DNA of 64,000 nt from Nitrobacteraceae bacterium AZCC 2146 (GCA_036924855.1 JBAGRP010000001.1:6250001-6314000); one strand, 5' to 3'; shown: positions 1 through 9,000, counted from the first letter of the stretch. The notes: generated from the sequence alone by a model not told the origin. Made by a program: numbers and translations.

Positions 1-58
1 CGTGGGGATCGTCGAGCCGGAAGGTGGCCGGCCGTCGTGTCGTCGATCGTTCGGTCAT
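1..58 (-). CDS. YcjF/TIGR01620-like membrane protein, 5' end only
   Basis: Only the first 19 codons are in the window. They read MTERSTTRRPATFRLDDPH, and the frame stays open to the left edge. The ATG overlaps the TGA of the preceding ycjX gene by ATGA, the usual arrangement of translationally coupled genes. In many proteobacteria ycjX is followed by a DUF697/TIGR01620 membrane protein (YcjF), and an early RPATFRLDD-like stretch fits alphaproteobacterial members as I remember them. The assignment rests on context and this short N-terminus, so it is moderate at best. Confidence 0.5.
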   Translation of the reverse strand, partial: MTERSTTRRPATFRLDDPH

Positions 59-1518
59 TGCAGCCTGTCTCCGATCAGGAACTGGAGCGCGCGGTCGAGG
101 CGGATGTGAGGCAAGGCGGGTTCTTCCGCACCATCGCGCGTCAGCAATGGCGGCCGGAAGCGCAGGAAGCGGAAATCGGCCTTGTCCGCCGCCGCGGTGG
201 AGAGCCCGCGAAACGCGCCGCCCTCGAACAGCCCGTCGAGGTCGGTGGGCAGATCGCCGGGGAAGGTCGCGACCTCGGTCTCGCCATCGAAGGCCTCGCC
301 ATTGGCGACTTCGCCTTTGGTGGGCGTTCCCAGGATCGAGGGCAATTTGTCGCGGCCGCGCTGCACCAGCGCCTCCTTGGTGGCGCGGACCGCGGCAAGC
401 GCGACCACATCGACGGCGGCGCCCGCCAGTTCGGAGCGTGCCACCGCCTTGCCCACAGTTCGCCGCAACACCTCCTCCAGCCGGTCGTGGCTGAGATGAT
501 GCAGATGATCGGCCTTGGTGGCAGCGAACAGAATGCGATCGACGCGCGGCCGGAACAGCGCGCTCAGGATCGTGCTGCGGCCGATGCGAAAACAATCGAG
601 AATGCCGGCGAGCGCAGCTTCGAGATCGTGCAGCGCTTCAGGCCCGGAGTTGAAGGCGGACAATGCATCGACCAGCACGATCTGGCGATCGAGCCGCGAA
701 AAATGATCGCGGAAGAATGGCCGGATCACCACGTCCTTGTAGGCCTCGTAACGCCGCCGCATCATCGCCCACAGCGAGTTGTCTGGTGCGGTGCTATCAA
801 CGGGCAAATCGAGCGGCGCAAAAGTCAGTGCTGGTGAGCCCGCGAGATTGCCGGGCATCAGGAAGCGGCCGGGCGGCAGCAGGCTCATGGCAAAGCGCTC
901 GTCGCGGCAGGCGCGCAGATAGTCGGTGAACAGTCTTGCCGATATCAGCGTGGCCTGTTCGTTCTCGCGCGTGAGAGGATCCAGCGTTGCCAAATGGGCC
1001 TGAAATTCCACGGCTAATTTCGCGCGCGGGCCGTGCCGCGACAGCGCGAGACTCTCGGCGGACCATTCCTCATAGGTTTTGTTGAGCAGCGGCAGATCGA
1101 GCAGCCACTCGCCGGGATAGTCGACGATGTCGAGCGTCAGCGTGCGTTCCGCGCCGTTGTGGCGCTGATAATCGATCACCAGCCTGAGCTCGCTGATATC
1201 AATCGTCGAGTTAGGCCAGCGCCGCTCCTCGATCAGGGTGCGCAGATGCTCTTCATAGGCGAAGCGCGGCACGGCGTCGTCGGGTTGCGGCGCGAGGCGC
1301 GCTTTTGCGATCCGGCCGGTGGCCAGCGATTCAAACACCGGGAAGCGGCCGCCGCGGGTCAGGCCGTGAACAAGCGCGGTAATGAATACCGTCTTGCCGG
1401 CGCGGGACAGGCCGGTAACGCCGAGCCGTACCGTCGGATTGAACAGACCGTCGCCATAATCCAGCAGCGCGCGGGCGGAGAGGCGCGCTTCCTCGACGAG
1501 TTCGGACAGGCTGGCCAT
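55..1518 (-). CDS. ycjX: YcjX family P-loop NTPase
   Basis: A 487-residue protein of the YcjX (DUF463) family, a predicted GTP/ATP-binding protein tied to envelope stress in enterobacteria. The P-loop GLSRAGKT lies near residue 36, and a DIVDYPGEWLLDLPL switch-like segment follows near residue 130. Both are family hallmarks, and the length is typical. The frame is open 57 codons further upstream. I chose the ATG beginning MASLSELVEEARLSARAL because the upstream extension is cysteine/isoleucine-rich and not family-like. The next gene starts inside its stop codon. The cellular role is not defined by the sequence. Confidence 0.88.
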   Translation of the reverse strand: MASLSELVEEARLSARALLDYGDGLFNPTVRLGVTGLSRAGKTVFITALVHGLTRGGRFPVFESLATGRIAKARLAPQPDDAVPRFAYEEHLRTLIEERRWPNSTIDISELRLVIDYQRHNGAERTLTLDIVDYPGEWLLDLPLLNKTYEEWSAESLALSRHGPRAKLAVEFQAHLATLDPLTRENEQATLISARLFTDYLRACRDERFAMSLLPPGRFLMPGNLAGSPALTFAPLDLPVDSTAPDNSLWAMMRRRYEAYKDVVIRPFFRDHFSRLDRQIVLVDALSAFNSGPEALHDLEAALAGILDCFRIGRSTILSALFRPRVDRILFAATKADHLHHLSHDRLEEVLRRTVGKAVARSELAGAAVDVVALAAVRATKEALVQRGRDKLPSILGTPTKGEVANGEAFDGETEVATFPGDLPTDLDGLFEGGAFRGLSTAAADKADFRFLRFRPPLLTRDGAEEPALPHIRLDRALQFLIGDRLQ

Positions 1519-1739
1519 GCGGGGGGAGAACTCACAGAGCAGAATAATACAAATGATACAGACGGCAGTTTTGAAAGTGGCGATTATCGGGCCGAAATCA
1601 AGCGTGTCACACGAGCGTCGCACACGTGTCGTTTGCGTTTCGTTGACCTTCTGCAGCGTATGATTTATCGCTGCAGCAGGGGAAGTCACAGGCGGGCTCC
1701 GGGCAAGCTCACCATATCGCCAGCCGGGTCGACACCACC

Positions 1740-2435
1740 ATGACGGTTTTCAGACTGAAGCAACTGACCGCGGATACGGCCCACCTGGTGGCCGGTGCGA
1801 TCCGCTGGAACTACGACCGCGCCGAACTGATCGCTGACGGTATCGTCCACGGGCTCGGCGTATTCTGCGGCCTGGTCGCCGCCACCGCGCTGATCGTGCT
1901 CGCCGCTGTGTTCGCCTCGGCCTACGAAGTCGTCACCGCTTCCGTCTACGCCGCCGGCCTGCTGGCGATGCTCGGCCTGTCTGCGGCGTATAATCTGTGG
2001 CCGGTGTCGCCGCGCAAATGGTGGCTGCGCCGGTTCGATCATTCCGCGATCTATCTGCTGATCGCCGCGACCTATACGCCGTTCTTCGCGCAGATGAAGG
2101 ATGGCGTGCTCGCCGCGGCCCTGCTCGTCGGCGTGTGGGCCGTCGCCATCGCCGGCATCGTCATCAAGCTGGTCTATCCCGGCCGCTTCGACCGGCTCGC
2201 CGTCGGGCTCTATCTGGTGATGGGCTGGAGCGGGCTGATGGCCTATGACGCCGTCTTCACCTCCCTGCCCACCATGGCGGTCTGGTTCATTGCCATCGGC
2301 GGCGCGCTGTATACGCTCGGCGTGATCTTCCATGCTTGGCAGCGGCTGCGGTTTCAGAATGCGATCTGGCATTCGTTTGTGCTGCTCGGCGCCGCCTGCC
2401 ACTATACGGCCGTGCTCGACCTCGTTCTGAGCTAA
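1740..2435 (+). CDS. Hemolysin III (HlyIII/TrhA) family membrane protein
   Basis: A 231-residue integral membrane protein with about seven hydrophobic segments. It belongs to the HlyIII/PAQR superfamily: the family signature appears as ELIADGIVHGLG near residue 30, HSAIYLLIAATYTPF near residue 100 and HSFVLLGAACHYTAV near the C-terminus, supplying the conserved Ser/His/Asp metal-site residues. Bacterial members are linked to membrane lipid homeostasis (TrhA), and haemolysis is not implied. It is divergent from ycjX across about 220 bp. The following SDR gene starts 25 bp downstream, so the two may be co-transcribed. Confidence 0.88.
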   Translation: MTVFRLKQLTADTAHLVAGAIRWNYDRAELIADGIVHGLGVFCGLVAATALIVLAAVFASAYEVVTASVYAAGLLAMLGLSAAYNLWPVSPRKWWLRRFDHSAIYLLIAATYTPFFAQMKDGVLAAALLVGVWAVAIAGIVIKLVYPGRFDRLAVGLYLVMGWSGLMAYDAVFTSLPTMAVWFIAIGGALYTLGVIFHAWQRLRFQNAIWHSFVLLGAACHYTAVLDLVLS

Positions 2436-2460
2436 CAAAAAATTCCAGGGGAGTGGGACC

Positions 2461-3258
2461 ATGCAGGTGGCCGGCAAGGTCGTCGTCGTGACCGGAGGCG
2501 CCAACGGCATCGGCCAGGCGCTGTGCGAAACCTTTCATCGCGCCGGCGCAGCCAAGGTGGTGGTTGCCGATCTCGATGGGGAGCGGGCGAAAGCCGTTGC
2601 GGCCTCGATCGATGGCGCCGCGTTCCAGTGCGACGTCGGCCAGGAAAAAGACATTCAGCATGTGATCGCGGAGACTGAAAAGCAATTCGGGCCGATCGCT
2701 TTGTTCTGCTCCAATGCCGGGATCGGCGGCGGATTCGATCCCATCACCGAAAATGCCGGCGGCACGTCGGATGAGCCCTGGGCACGAAGCTGGGCGATCC
2801 ATGTGATGGCCCATGTCTATGCCGCCCGGCATCTGATCCCGCTGATGAAGGCGCGCGGCGGCGGCTATTTCCTCAACACGATTTCGGCGGCGGGATTGTT
2901 GTCGCAGGTCGGCAGCCCCGCTTATTCGACCACCAAACATGCCGCGGTGGGTTTTGCGGAAAACCTCGCGATCTCGCACAGGGCGCATGGCATCAAGGTC
3001 TCGATCCTGTGCCCGCAAGGCGTCGAGACCAATATGCTGAAGGCGATCCCGAAGGGCCCGCAATCCGGCGATGGCGATCTCAGCCCCGAGCAGGTCGCGA
3101 AGGATGCGCTGGCGGGGATCGAGCAGGAAACGTTTCTGATCCTGCCGCATCCCCAGGTGATCGACTACATGCGCAAGAAAACCGAGAACTACGATCGCTG
3201 GATCGGCGGTATGGCCAAGATCCAGGCGAAGATGCGCGAGGAATTCGGGGGGCGGTGA
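2461..3258 (+). CDS. SDR family NAD(P)-dependent oxidoreductase
   Basis: A 265-residue classical short-chain dehydrogenase. The Rossmann glycine motif TGGANGIG is at residues 11-18, the NAG motif (SNAGIGG) near residue 82, and the catalytic Ser-Tyr-Lys appear in NTISAAG and YSTTKHA near residues 140-160. Length is normal. A GGAG-type ribosome site precedes the ATG. The C-terminal YMRKKTENYDRWI region resembles SDRs acting on bulky or lipid-like alcohols, but the substrate cannot be read from the sequence. It follows the HlyIII gene closely and may share its transcript. Confidence 0.9.
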   Translation: MQVAGKVVVVTGGANGIGQALCETFHRAGAAKVVVADLDGERAKAVAASIDGAAFQCDVGQEKDIQHVIAETEKQFGPIALFCSNAGIGGGFDPITENAGGTSDEPWARSWAIHVMAHVYAARHLIPLMKARGGGYFLNTISAAGLLSQVGSPAYSTTKHAAVGFAENLAISHRAHGIKVSILCPQGVETNMLKAIPKGPQSGDGDLSPEQVAKDALAGIEQETFLILPHPQVIDYMRKKTENYDRWIGGMAKIQAKMREEFGGR

Positions 3259-3339
3259 GAGGGTGTGCATGTTGCGAGCACTTCCTGATTCGAATTTCAA
3301 ACAGGGCAAACAGTTTTATTCCCGCGACGCCAATGCGCC

Positions 3340-3660
3340 CGGGGTGTGAGCATTCCCCGCCCTCCTAAGAGGGCCGTGCGGAACGCGCGGGTGCCCGATG
3401 CACCCATGGCCCGTGCGCAAATGGGGTAGAACAAGCGCGCCCGGGATTCAGGATCCACCGAGAACTCCCGGCGTTCCGCACGCGGTGTTTGTCGGTCTAT
3501 CTCGTGCTCTCTCCGGCGGCCGACACGCTTTCTCGTCGCCGTCGCCAGTAAGGTGTCCGTCCCCGGATTTGGGGCCGGCCCTCCCTGGCTTGATGCCACG
3601 CGGGGCACCAGGACCACACGATTTCGCCGGACGTGACAGCGCCGTCGTCTGCGCCTCTGC
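3340..3660. repeat. Structured non-coding element in a gene-free stretch
   Basis: No convincing gene lies between 3259 and 3968. This part is dense in inverted repeats. GCCCTC (3359-3364) pairs with GAGGGC (3369-3374) around a four-base loop. GTGCGGAACGC (3376-3386) pairs perfectly with GCGTTCCGCAC (3471-3481). GGGTGC (3389-3394) pairs with GCACCC (3400-3405) inside that larger stem. The nesting suggests a folded RNA or a mobile palindromic unit. I believe related stretches recur in Bradyrhizobium genomes but cannot confirm that here. Confidence 0.4.
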
Positions 3661-3749
3661 CGGATCGGTCATGACCCCTTTGTACAAGGCGGCCACCCTC
3701 CTCACCAACTCCGCGCCTCGGGGCGCGAGCAGCGCCAGCTGCGGGCGAG

Positions 3750-3840
3750 CCCGGAATCCATATTCTCGATGGTGGTGGTTATGGATTCCGGGCCCGCGCC
3801 TTGGTCGGCTATCGCCGACCAAGGCGCGTCCCGGAATGAC
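3750..3840. repeat. Dispersed palindromic repeat, copy A
   Basis: CCCGGAATCCAT (3750-3761) is the exact inverse of ATGGATTCCGGG (3781-3792). It is followed by a 14-bp perfect stem, 3796-3809 with 3814-3827, and closes with CCCGGAATGAC. The same outer words (CCCGGAATCCAT, GGTGGTTATGGATTCC, CCCGGAATGACAA) occur in copy B at 15278-15407, so this is a repeat family. Such elements are common between genes in Bradyrhizobium-like genomes. Confidence 0.75.
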
Positions 3841-3891
3841 AAAGGAGAGGGTTCGCGATCCGAGAGGTTGTGTACTTGTTGAACGCTGTGT

Positions 3892-3957
3892 CTCGCCCCT
3901 CACCCGAAATGCGCTGCGCGCATTTCGACCTCTCTCCGCAAAGCGGGGAGAGGTAAG
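3892..3957. repeat. Short palindromic intergenic repeat (CTCTCC...GGAGAG type)
   Basis: Contains two adjacent inverted repeats: CGAAATGCGC with GCGCATTTCG, then CTCTCCGC with GCGGGGAGAG. The second half closely matches the element at 8092-8131, so it is a second repeat family. It sits directly after the stop codon of the molybdenum oxidoreductase gene and could also stop transcription there. Confidence 0.6.
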
Positions 3958-3968
3958 GAAGCGCGCCG

Positions 3969-6308
3969 CTACTCCGCCGCTTCGAGCCGCGGCGGGCGCG
4001 GCTTGACCGCGACCGGGGGATCGAAGGCCTGGATCGGGGGCAGGTTGCCGGTGAAGCGTTCGACCTCGACGGTGGTGAGCTGGCCGGTGCAGCCTTGCGC
4101 GAGGCTGGAGGTGCCGACGTCGCGGGTCAGCACGTTGGGATTGCCGTGCACGCAAAGCGGATTGTCGTCGTTCGCATCTTCCGGATCGTACCAGGCGCCG
4201 GTCGGTAGCTGCACCACACCGGGCATGATGTCCTCGGTGACGACGATGGCGGCGAGGCAGGCGCCGCGGGCGTTGAACAGTTTGGCGATGTCGCCATCAG
4301 CGATGCCGCGCGCAGCGGCGTCGAGCGGATGCATGCGCGCCACTTCGCGACCGCGGCGCTTCTCGGCGCTGCTGTGGCCGCCGAAATCGAACTGGCTGTG
4401 CAGCCGGCTCGCCGGCTGGTTGGCGACCAGCTGCAGTGGCGTCGTCTCGCCGACCACATCGGACGGCGCGATCCAGGCGGGATGGCCGGGGCAGTCGGCA
4501 TAGTCGAAGTCGGCGATTTTTCCCGAATAGATCTCGATCTTGCCGCTCGCGGTGGGCAATGGCTTGCCGGCGGGGTCGTCGCGGAAGGCGCGGAGGGTGC
4601 CGCCATCATGGGGCAATTGCGGCAGAGTCATTTCGCCGCGTGCCCAGAAGGTGTCGAAGTCCGGCGCCTCGAGCCCCTTGGCGGCCAGCGCGTCCTGTGT
4701 GGTCTTGTAGAGATGGCGCAGCCACTGCTCGGTGCTGCGGCCTTCGGTGAAGGCCTCCATGCAGCCCAGGCGTTCGGCGAGGGCCGAGAAAATCGTGTAG
4801 TCGTCGCGGGCTTCGCCAAAGGGTTCGGCGAGGCGATGCATCGCGACCATCAGCGGATCGGTCGGCGCGCCGCCGATATCCTCACGCTCCAGCGTCATCG
4901 TGCAAGGCAGCACGATGTCGGCATGACGCGCGGTGGCGGTCCAGGCAATCTCGTGCACCACGAGGGTGTCGACCTCGGCGAAGGCGCGGCGCAGCCGGTT
5001 GAGATCCTGATGGTGATGGAACGGATTGCCGCCGGCCCAATACACCAGCTTGATGTCCGGATAGGTCATGCGCTGGCCGTTGTAATCGAACGGCGTACCG
5101 GGATTGAGCAGCATGTCGGCGATACGCGCGACGGGGATGAAATCTTTCACACCGTTGGTGCCTTGCGACAGCGCGGCGATTGGCACCGCGTTGTGGCGGC
5201 GGCCATAATTGGCGATGGCGCCGAGCGCATAGCTGTAGCCGCCGCCGGGCAACCCATGCTGACCCAGCATTGCGGCGAGGACAGACGCCATCCACACTGG
5301 CTGTTCGCCGTGCTCGGCGCGCTGCAGCGAATGCGCCACCGTCACCAGTACGCGCTTGCCGGGGAGGCGGCGCGCCATCGCCAGGATCTCATCGGCCTTG
5401 AGGCCGGTGATATCGGCTGCCCAGGCGGCGTCCTTGGGCTGGCCGTCGCTGCGGCCCATCAGATATTCTTCGAATGTTGCCCAGCCCACGCAGTGGCTGT
5501 CGAGGAAACCGCGATCGTGCATGCCGTCCAGCACCAGCGTGTGCGCCAGCGCCAGCATCATCGCGGTGTCGGTGCCTGGCTTCACCGGCACCCATTCGTT
5601 GTTCACTTCGTCGGGCAGGTCGCTCTTCAGCGGGCTGACCAGCACCAGTTCACAGCCGCGCTGGCTGGCTGCGACCATGTCGCGATGTTCGGTGTGGCGG
5701 CTGATGCCGCCCGAGGCGACGCGGGAATTCTTGGTATTCATACCGCCGAAGGCGAGGATGATGTCGGTGTAGGCGACGATGTCGTCCCAGGCGACGTTCT
5801 TGCGCGAGACGTCGTCGTAGTTGCCGAGGATGTGCGGCAGGATCACCATCGAGGCGCCGGCGCTGTAGCTGTTGACCGAGCGCACATAGCCGCCGAGTGC
5901 GACGTTGAGGAAGCGATGCAACTGGCTCTGGGCGTGGTGGAAGCGGCCGGCGCTCGACCAGCCATAGGAGCCGCCATAGACCGCCTTGGCGCCGTGCGTG
6001 TCGGTGACGCGCTTCAGCTCGCCGGCCAGGAGGTCGAGTACCTCGTCCCATTCCATCTCGACGAATTCGTCGCGGCCGCGGCGGGCGTCCTTGCCGGGGC
6101 CGTTCTCGAGCCAGCCACGGCGCACCATCGGCCTGGCAATGCGCGCCTTGTGGCGCAAGGCTTCGGGAAAATTCTGGATGATCGGGTTGGGATCGGGATC
6201 GGCCGGGTGCGGCGTGATCACCAGCCTGTCGTCGACCCATTGGCCGGAGAATACGCCCCAATGCGAACTGTGCGATTTGGCCGGAGCGTCCTTCACCCGA
6301 TTCGTCAT
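3969..6308 (-). CDS. Molybdopterin-dependent oxidoreductase, BisC/TorA/DorA type
   Basis: A 779-residue member of the DMSO-reductase family. There is no N-terminal Cys cluster for an Fe-S centre and no Tat signal, so it is predicted cytoplasmic and cofactor-only, like biotin sulfoxide reductase. The Mo-ligand serine is expected in YGWSSAGRFHHAQSQ near residue 110. Molybdopterin contacts follow (FGGMNTKNS, YWAGGNPFHHHQDLNRL), then a C-terminal dinucleotide-binding domain. I chose the ATG preceded by AGGAC rather than an in-frame ATG ten codons upstream that abuts the preceding stop. It probably reduces or oxidises an S- or N-oxide. It follows the benzoylformate-decarboxylase-type gene by 30 bp, so the two are likely co-transcribed. 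Confidence 0.85.
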   Translation of the reverse strand: MTNRVKDAPAKSHSSHWGVFSGQWVDDRLVITPHPADPDPNPIIQNFPEALRHKARIARPMVRRGWLENGPGKDARRGRDEFVEMEWDEVLDLLAGELKRVTDTHGAKAVYGGSYGWSSAGRFHHAQSQLHRFLNVALGGYVRSVNSYSAGASMVILPHILGNYDDVSRKNVAWDDIVAYTDIILAFGGMNTKNSRVASGGISRHTEHRDMVAASQRGCELVLVSPLKSDLPDEVNNEWVPVKPGTDTAMMLALAHTLVLDGMHDRGFLDSHCVGWATFEEYLMGRSDGQPKDAAWAADITGLKADEILAMARRLPGKRVLVTVAHSLQRAEHGEQPVWMASVLAAMLGQHGLPGGGYSYALGAIANYGRRHNAVPIAALSQGTNGVKDFIPVARIADMLLNPGTPFDYNGQRMTYPDIKLVYWAGGNPFHHHQDLNRLRRAFAEVDTLVVHEIAWTATARHADIVLPCTMTLEREDIGGAPTDPLMVAMHRLAEPFGEARDDYTIFSALAERLGCMEAFTEGRSTEQWLRHLYKTTQDALAAKGLEAPDFDTFWARGEMTLPQLPHDGGTLRAFRDDPAGKPLPTASGKIEIYSGKIADFDYADCPGHPAWIAPSDVVGETTPLQLVANQPASRLHSQFDFGGHSSAEKRRGREVARMHPLDAAARGIADGDIAKLFNARGACLAAIVVTEDIMPGVVQLPTGAWYDPEDANDDNPLCVHGNPNVLTRDVGTSSLAQGCTGQLTTVEVERFTGNLPPIQAFDPPVAVKPRPPRLEAAE

Positions 6309-6338
6309 GCGATGCCGTCCTGCAAGTGCCCTGTCCAA

Positions 6339-7964
6339 TCAGTGCTTTTGTCCATAAAGCACCGGGACCGCGGAGTCGACGATGACTTCGACAAGGCTGG
6401 CACCCTCATACTGCAAGCCGCGCTTAAGTGCCGGCGCCAGTTCCGACGCCTTGCTCACGCGGACGGCGTCGCAGCCCATTCCCTCGGCAAGCTTGACGAA
6501 ATCGATGCCGGGCAGGTCGAGGCCGGGAACATTGCGTACCTGCATCACCTGGCTGAACGAGCGCATCGCGCCGTAGCCGGCATTGTTGATGACCACTACG
6601 GTGAGCGGCAGCTTGCGTTGCGCGGCGGTCCACAGCGCCTGGATCGAATACATCGCCGAGCCATCGCCGATCAGGCAGACGGTGCGGCGGTCGGGATAGC
6701 CCAGCGCCATGCCGACCGAGGCGGGCAGGCTGTGGCCGAGTCCGCCGGACGCCATGGTATAAAAACTGTCCTGACCGCGCATCGGCAGGAATTTCTGCAT
6801 TGCCGGGCGATGCGAGGGGGCTTCTTCCACCAGCATCGCGTCTGATGGCATGGCCCGCGAAAGCGTGTGTAGCAGGAAATCTATCGGGATCGGGTCAGCG
6901 GCATCAGGCGGCGGCGGCAGGATGCGGCCTGGGGCTGCTGCGCGTTTTGTCTCCGGCAACAGTGAGAGCAGCAGCGTCAGCGCCGGCTTCATGGTGGCGA
7001 TGATGCTGGTGCCGATCGGCATCACGGCGGCGGAGGCGGTGTCGTCGGTGATCTGGAAGATCGTGGTGTCGCCGTCGAAGATCGAGGCGTGGCCTTCGAC
7101 GTGGAAGGTGAACACCGGCGCGCCGATCACCACCACCAGATCGTGTTCACGCAACGCGTCGGAAAGCTGTGCCGGCGAAGCATGCAGGAAGCCGGCGAAT
7201 TGCGGATGCCGCTCCGGAAAACTGCAGCGCGCCGAGAACGGGCTGACCCACACCGCGGCCTTGGTTTTCTCCGCGACCTGCACCATCAGGTCCACGGCCT
7301 CGGCGCGATCAACGCCGGGACCGACGATCAAAGCGGGCTTCTTGCTCTTGCCAAGCGCGGCCACAAGCTCCTGCATCGCTTTCGCGTCGGGGCCGAGTTC
7401 GCGGCTGACATGGCGCGCGGCGATCGGCTGCGCGGCATGGGTCCAGTCGTCGATCGGCACCGACACAAAGGTCGGGCCGCAGGGCGGCTGCATCGCCACG
7501 TAGTATGCGCGCGCGATCGCGGCGGGGACGTCTTCGGCGCGGGCCGGCTCGACGCTGAACTTCACATAGGGTCGCGGAAATTCCGAGGCGCGTTCGGCAT
7601 AGAGGAATGCCTGCAGCGGCAGGATGCTGCGGGCCTGCTGGCCGGCGGTGATGACCATCGGGGTCTGGTTGCGATGCGCGGTGTAGATGTTGCCAAGCGC
7701 ATGGCCGACGCCGGCGGCGGAATGCAGATTGACGAAGGAGGCGTTGCGCGTCGCCTGCGCATAGCCGTCGGCCATGCCGATCACGGATGCTTCCTGCAGG
7801 CCCAGCACATAATCGATATCGTCGGGCCAGTCGCTGAGGAACGGCAGTTCGGTGGAGCCGGGATTGCCGAACACCTTCTTGATGCCGAAGGCGCGAATGA
7901 GGTCGAGGGTCGCATCCTTGACGCTGACGGATTTGCTGCCGGTCTTTGCTTTGTCGCGGGCCAC
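6339..7964 (-). CDS. mdlC: Benzoylformate decarboxylase-type thiamine-diphosphate enzyme
   Basis: A 541-residue ThDP enzyme whose sequence follows Pseudomonas benzoylformate decarboxylase closely. The active-site serine lies in FGNPGSTELPF, the catalytic glutamate in LQEASVIGMADGYAQ, the first active-site histidine in NLHSAAGVGHALGN and the second histidine in PVFTFHVEG. The ThDP/Mg motif is GDGSAMYSIQALWTA followed by NNAGYGAMRS. The expected reaction is decarboxylation of an aryl 2-oxoacid to an aldehyde, with benzoylformate the family substrate. No mandelate racemase or dehydrogenase lies beside it, so the substrate may differ. Its stop is 30 bp before the molybdenum oxidoreductase start. 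Confidence 0.85.
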   Translation of the reverse strand: MARDKAKTGSKSVSVKDATLDLIRAFGIKKVFGNPGSTELPFLSDWPDDIDYVLGLQEASVIGMADGYAQATRNASFVNLHSAAGVGHALGNIYTAHRNQTPMVITAGQQARSILPLQAFLYAERASEFPRPYVKFSVEPARAEDVPAAIARAYYVAMQPPCGPTFVSVPIDDWTHAAQPIAARHVSRELGPDAKAMQELVAALGKSKKPALIVGPGVDRAEAVDLMVQVAEKTKAAVWVSPFSARCSFPERHPQFAGFLHASPAQLSDALREHDLVVVIGAPVFTFHVEGHASIFDGDTTIFQITDDTASAAVMPIGTSIIATMKPALTLLLSLLPETKRAAAPGRILPPPPDAADPIPIDFLLHTLSRAMPSDAMLVEEAPSHRPAMQKFLPMRGQDSFYTMASGGLGHSLPASVGMALGYPDRRTVCLIGDGSAMYSIQALWTAAQRKLPLTVVVINNAGYGAMRSFSQVMQVRNVPGLDLPGIDFVKLAEGMGCDAVRVSKASELAPALKRGLQYEGASLVEVIVDSAVPVLYGQKH

Positions 7965-8091
7965 TATGTTTCCTCAAAAAATACAGGCGGTGATCCGCCA
8001 CGCGTTTTCGTTGCCCGATCAATCGGGGCGAAACGATCTTGAGTCAACTATGCCGGCGGACCTGCCAGATGGCGGCGACGCGACGCCGGCC

Positions 8092-8131
8092 GTGCGCTCC
8101 CTCTCCCCGCAAGCGGGGAGAGGTGAAGAAG
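8092..8131. repeat. Short palindromic intergenic repeat
   Basis: CTCTCCCCGC pairs with GCGGGGAGAG around a short AA loop. The same unit occurs at 3892-3957. It sits in the gap between the hydratase gene and the decarboxylase gene and may end transcription of the upstream P450/CoA unit. Confidence 0.6.
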
Positions 8132-8135
8132 GGAA

Positions 8136-8987
8136 CTACCAGACCGCGGTGGCCTTCATGGTCGCGGCACCCGCGGCATTGGCGGTCCAGACGTCGAGTC
8201 CGGTTTCGGCTTTGTTGGCGTTGACCGAGAATTCGGCGCCGTCGAACAGCGGCTGCACGCCGCGGTAGCTGAAGGTTTTTGGCGCCTTGCCGCCATGCAG
8301 TTTGGCGGAAAACTCCACCAGCAAAGCGGCCTGCATCGGGCCGTGGAACACGAGGCCGGGATAGAACTCGACCTTGGTGACGTAGTCGCGGTCGTAATGG
8401 ATGCGGTGGCCGTTGAAGGTCAGCGCGGAATAGCGGAACAGCAGCACGGGATCGGCGAAATGGGTTTCGCGATGTTGCGCGGCCGGGATCGTGGCTGGTG
8501 CCGGCGCGGGCGGCTGCACGCCGGTCGGCATGTCCCGGTAGACGATGTCCTGGCGCTCGCGGATGGCGAGGCCGCGCGGCGTGGTGATGAGATGTTCGAC
8601 GGCTACAAAACACAGCGATCCCGTGCTGCCGGTCTTCAGCGTGACATCGAGAATTTTGGATGTCCGCATCACCTCGTCGCCGACGCGCAGCGTATCCAGA
8701 AATTCGAGCTGGCCGCCGGCCCACATCCGGCGCGGCAGCGGCACCGGCGGCAGGAACCCGCCGCGCGCCGGATGGCCGTCGGGGCCGAGCTTGTCCGCCG
8801 GATAGACCGGCTGCGCCAGGCACCAGTGCGTCGTGAACGGCGCGGCGTCGCCAGGCTGCGGTTTGCCGATGTCGAGAAACAGCGTGGCGCGCAGGCCCTT
8901 CACCAGCTGTGCGGTGACGATGTCGGAAGCCTGTTCGGTGCGGCCGATCCATTGCCGGAGATGATCGAGATCGAGTTTGTCGGTCAT
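8136..8987 (-). CDS. MaoC/FAS1-type hot-dog acyl-CoA hydratase (mesaconyl-C4-CoA hydratase-like)
   Basis: A 283-residue protein with two hot-dog halves. The N-terminal half contains WCLAQPVYPADKLGPDGHP and GGFLPPVPLPRRMWAGG. The C-terminal half contains RYSALTFNGHRIHYDRDY, the hydratase-2-type His region. This layout matches the FAS1-like dehydratase group that includes mesaconyl-C4-CoA hydratase. I chose the ATG giving MTDKLDLDHL because GGGAAG precedes it; an upstream in-frame extension runs into the preceding gene. It starts 13 bp after the CoA-transferase stop, so it should hydrate the enoyl-CoA made by that pathway. The substrate is unknown. Confidence 0.8.
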   Translation of the reverse strand: MTDKLDLDHLRQWIGRTEQASDIVTAQLVKGLRATLFLDIGKPQPGDAAPFTTHWCLAQPVYPADKLGPDGHPARGGFLPPVPLPRRMWAGGQLEFLDTLRVGDEVMRTSKILDVTLKTGSTGSLCFVAVEHLITTPRGLAIRERQDIVYRDMPTGVQPPAPAPATIPAAQHRETHFADPVLLFRYSALTFNGHRIHYDRDYVTKVEFYPGLVFHGPMQAALLVEFSAKLHGGKAPKTFSYRGVQPLFDGAEFSVNANKAETGLDVWTANAAGAATMKATAVW

Positions 8988-9000
8988 GGCTGGCTTCCCG

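Noticed and set aside
3448-4155. A 235-codon minus-strand frame through the gene-free stretch
   Set aside because: It overlaps the C-terminal part of the molybdenum oxidoreductase gene and consists of repeat-derived, Arg/Pro-rich sequence.
4329-6845. An 838-codon open frame on the plus strand
   Set aside because: It runs antisense to the molybdenum oxidoreductase and the decarboxylase, both with clear motifs. Its translation is rich in His/Gln/Arg/Ala without domains, typical of antisense shadows in GC-rich genomes.
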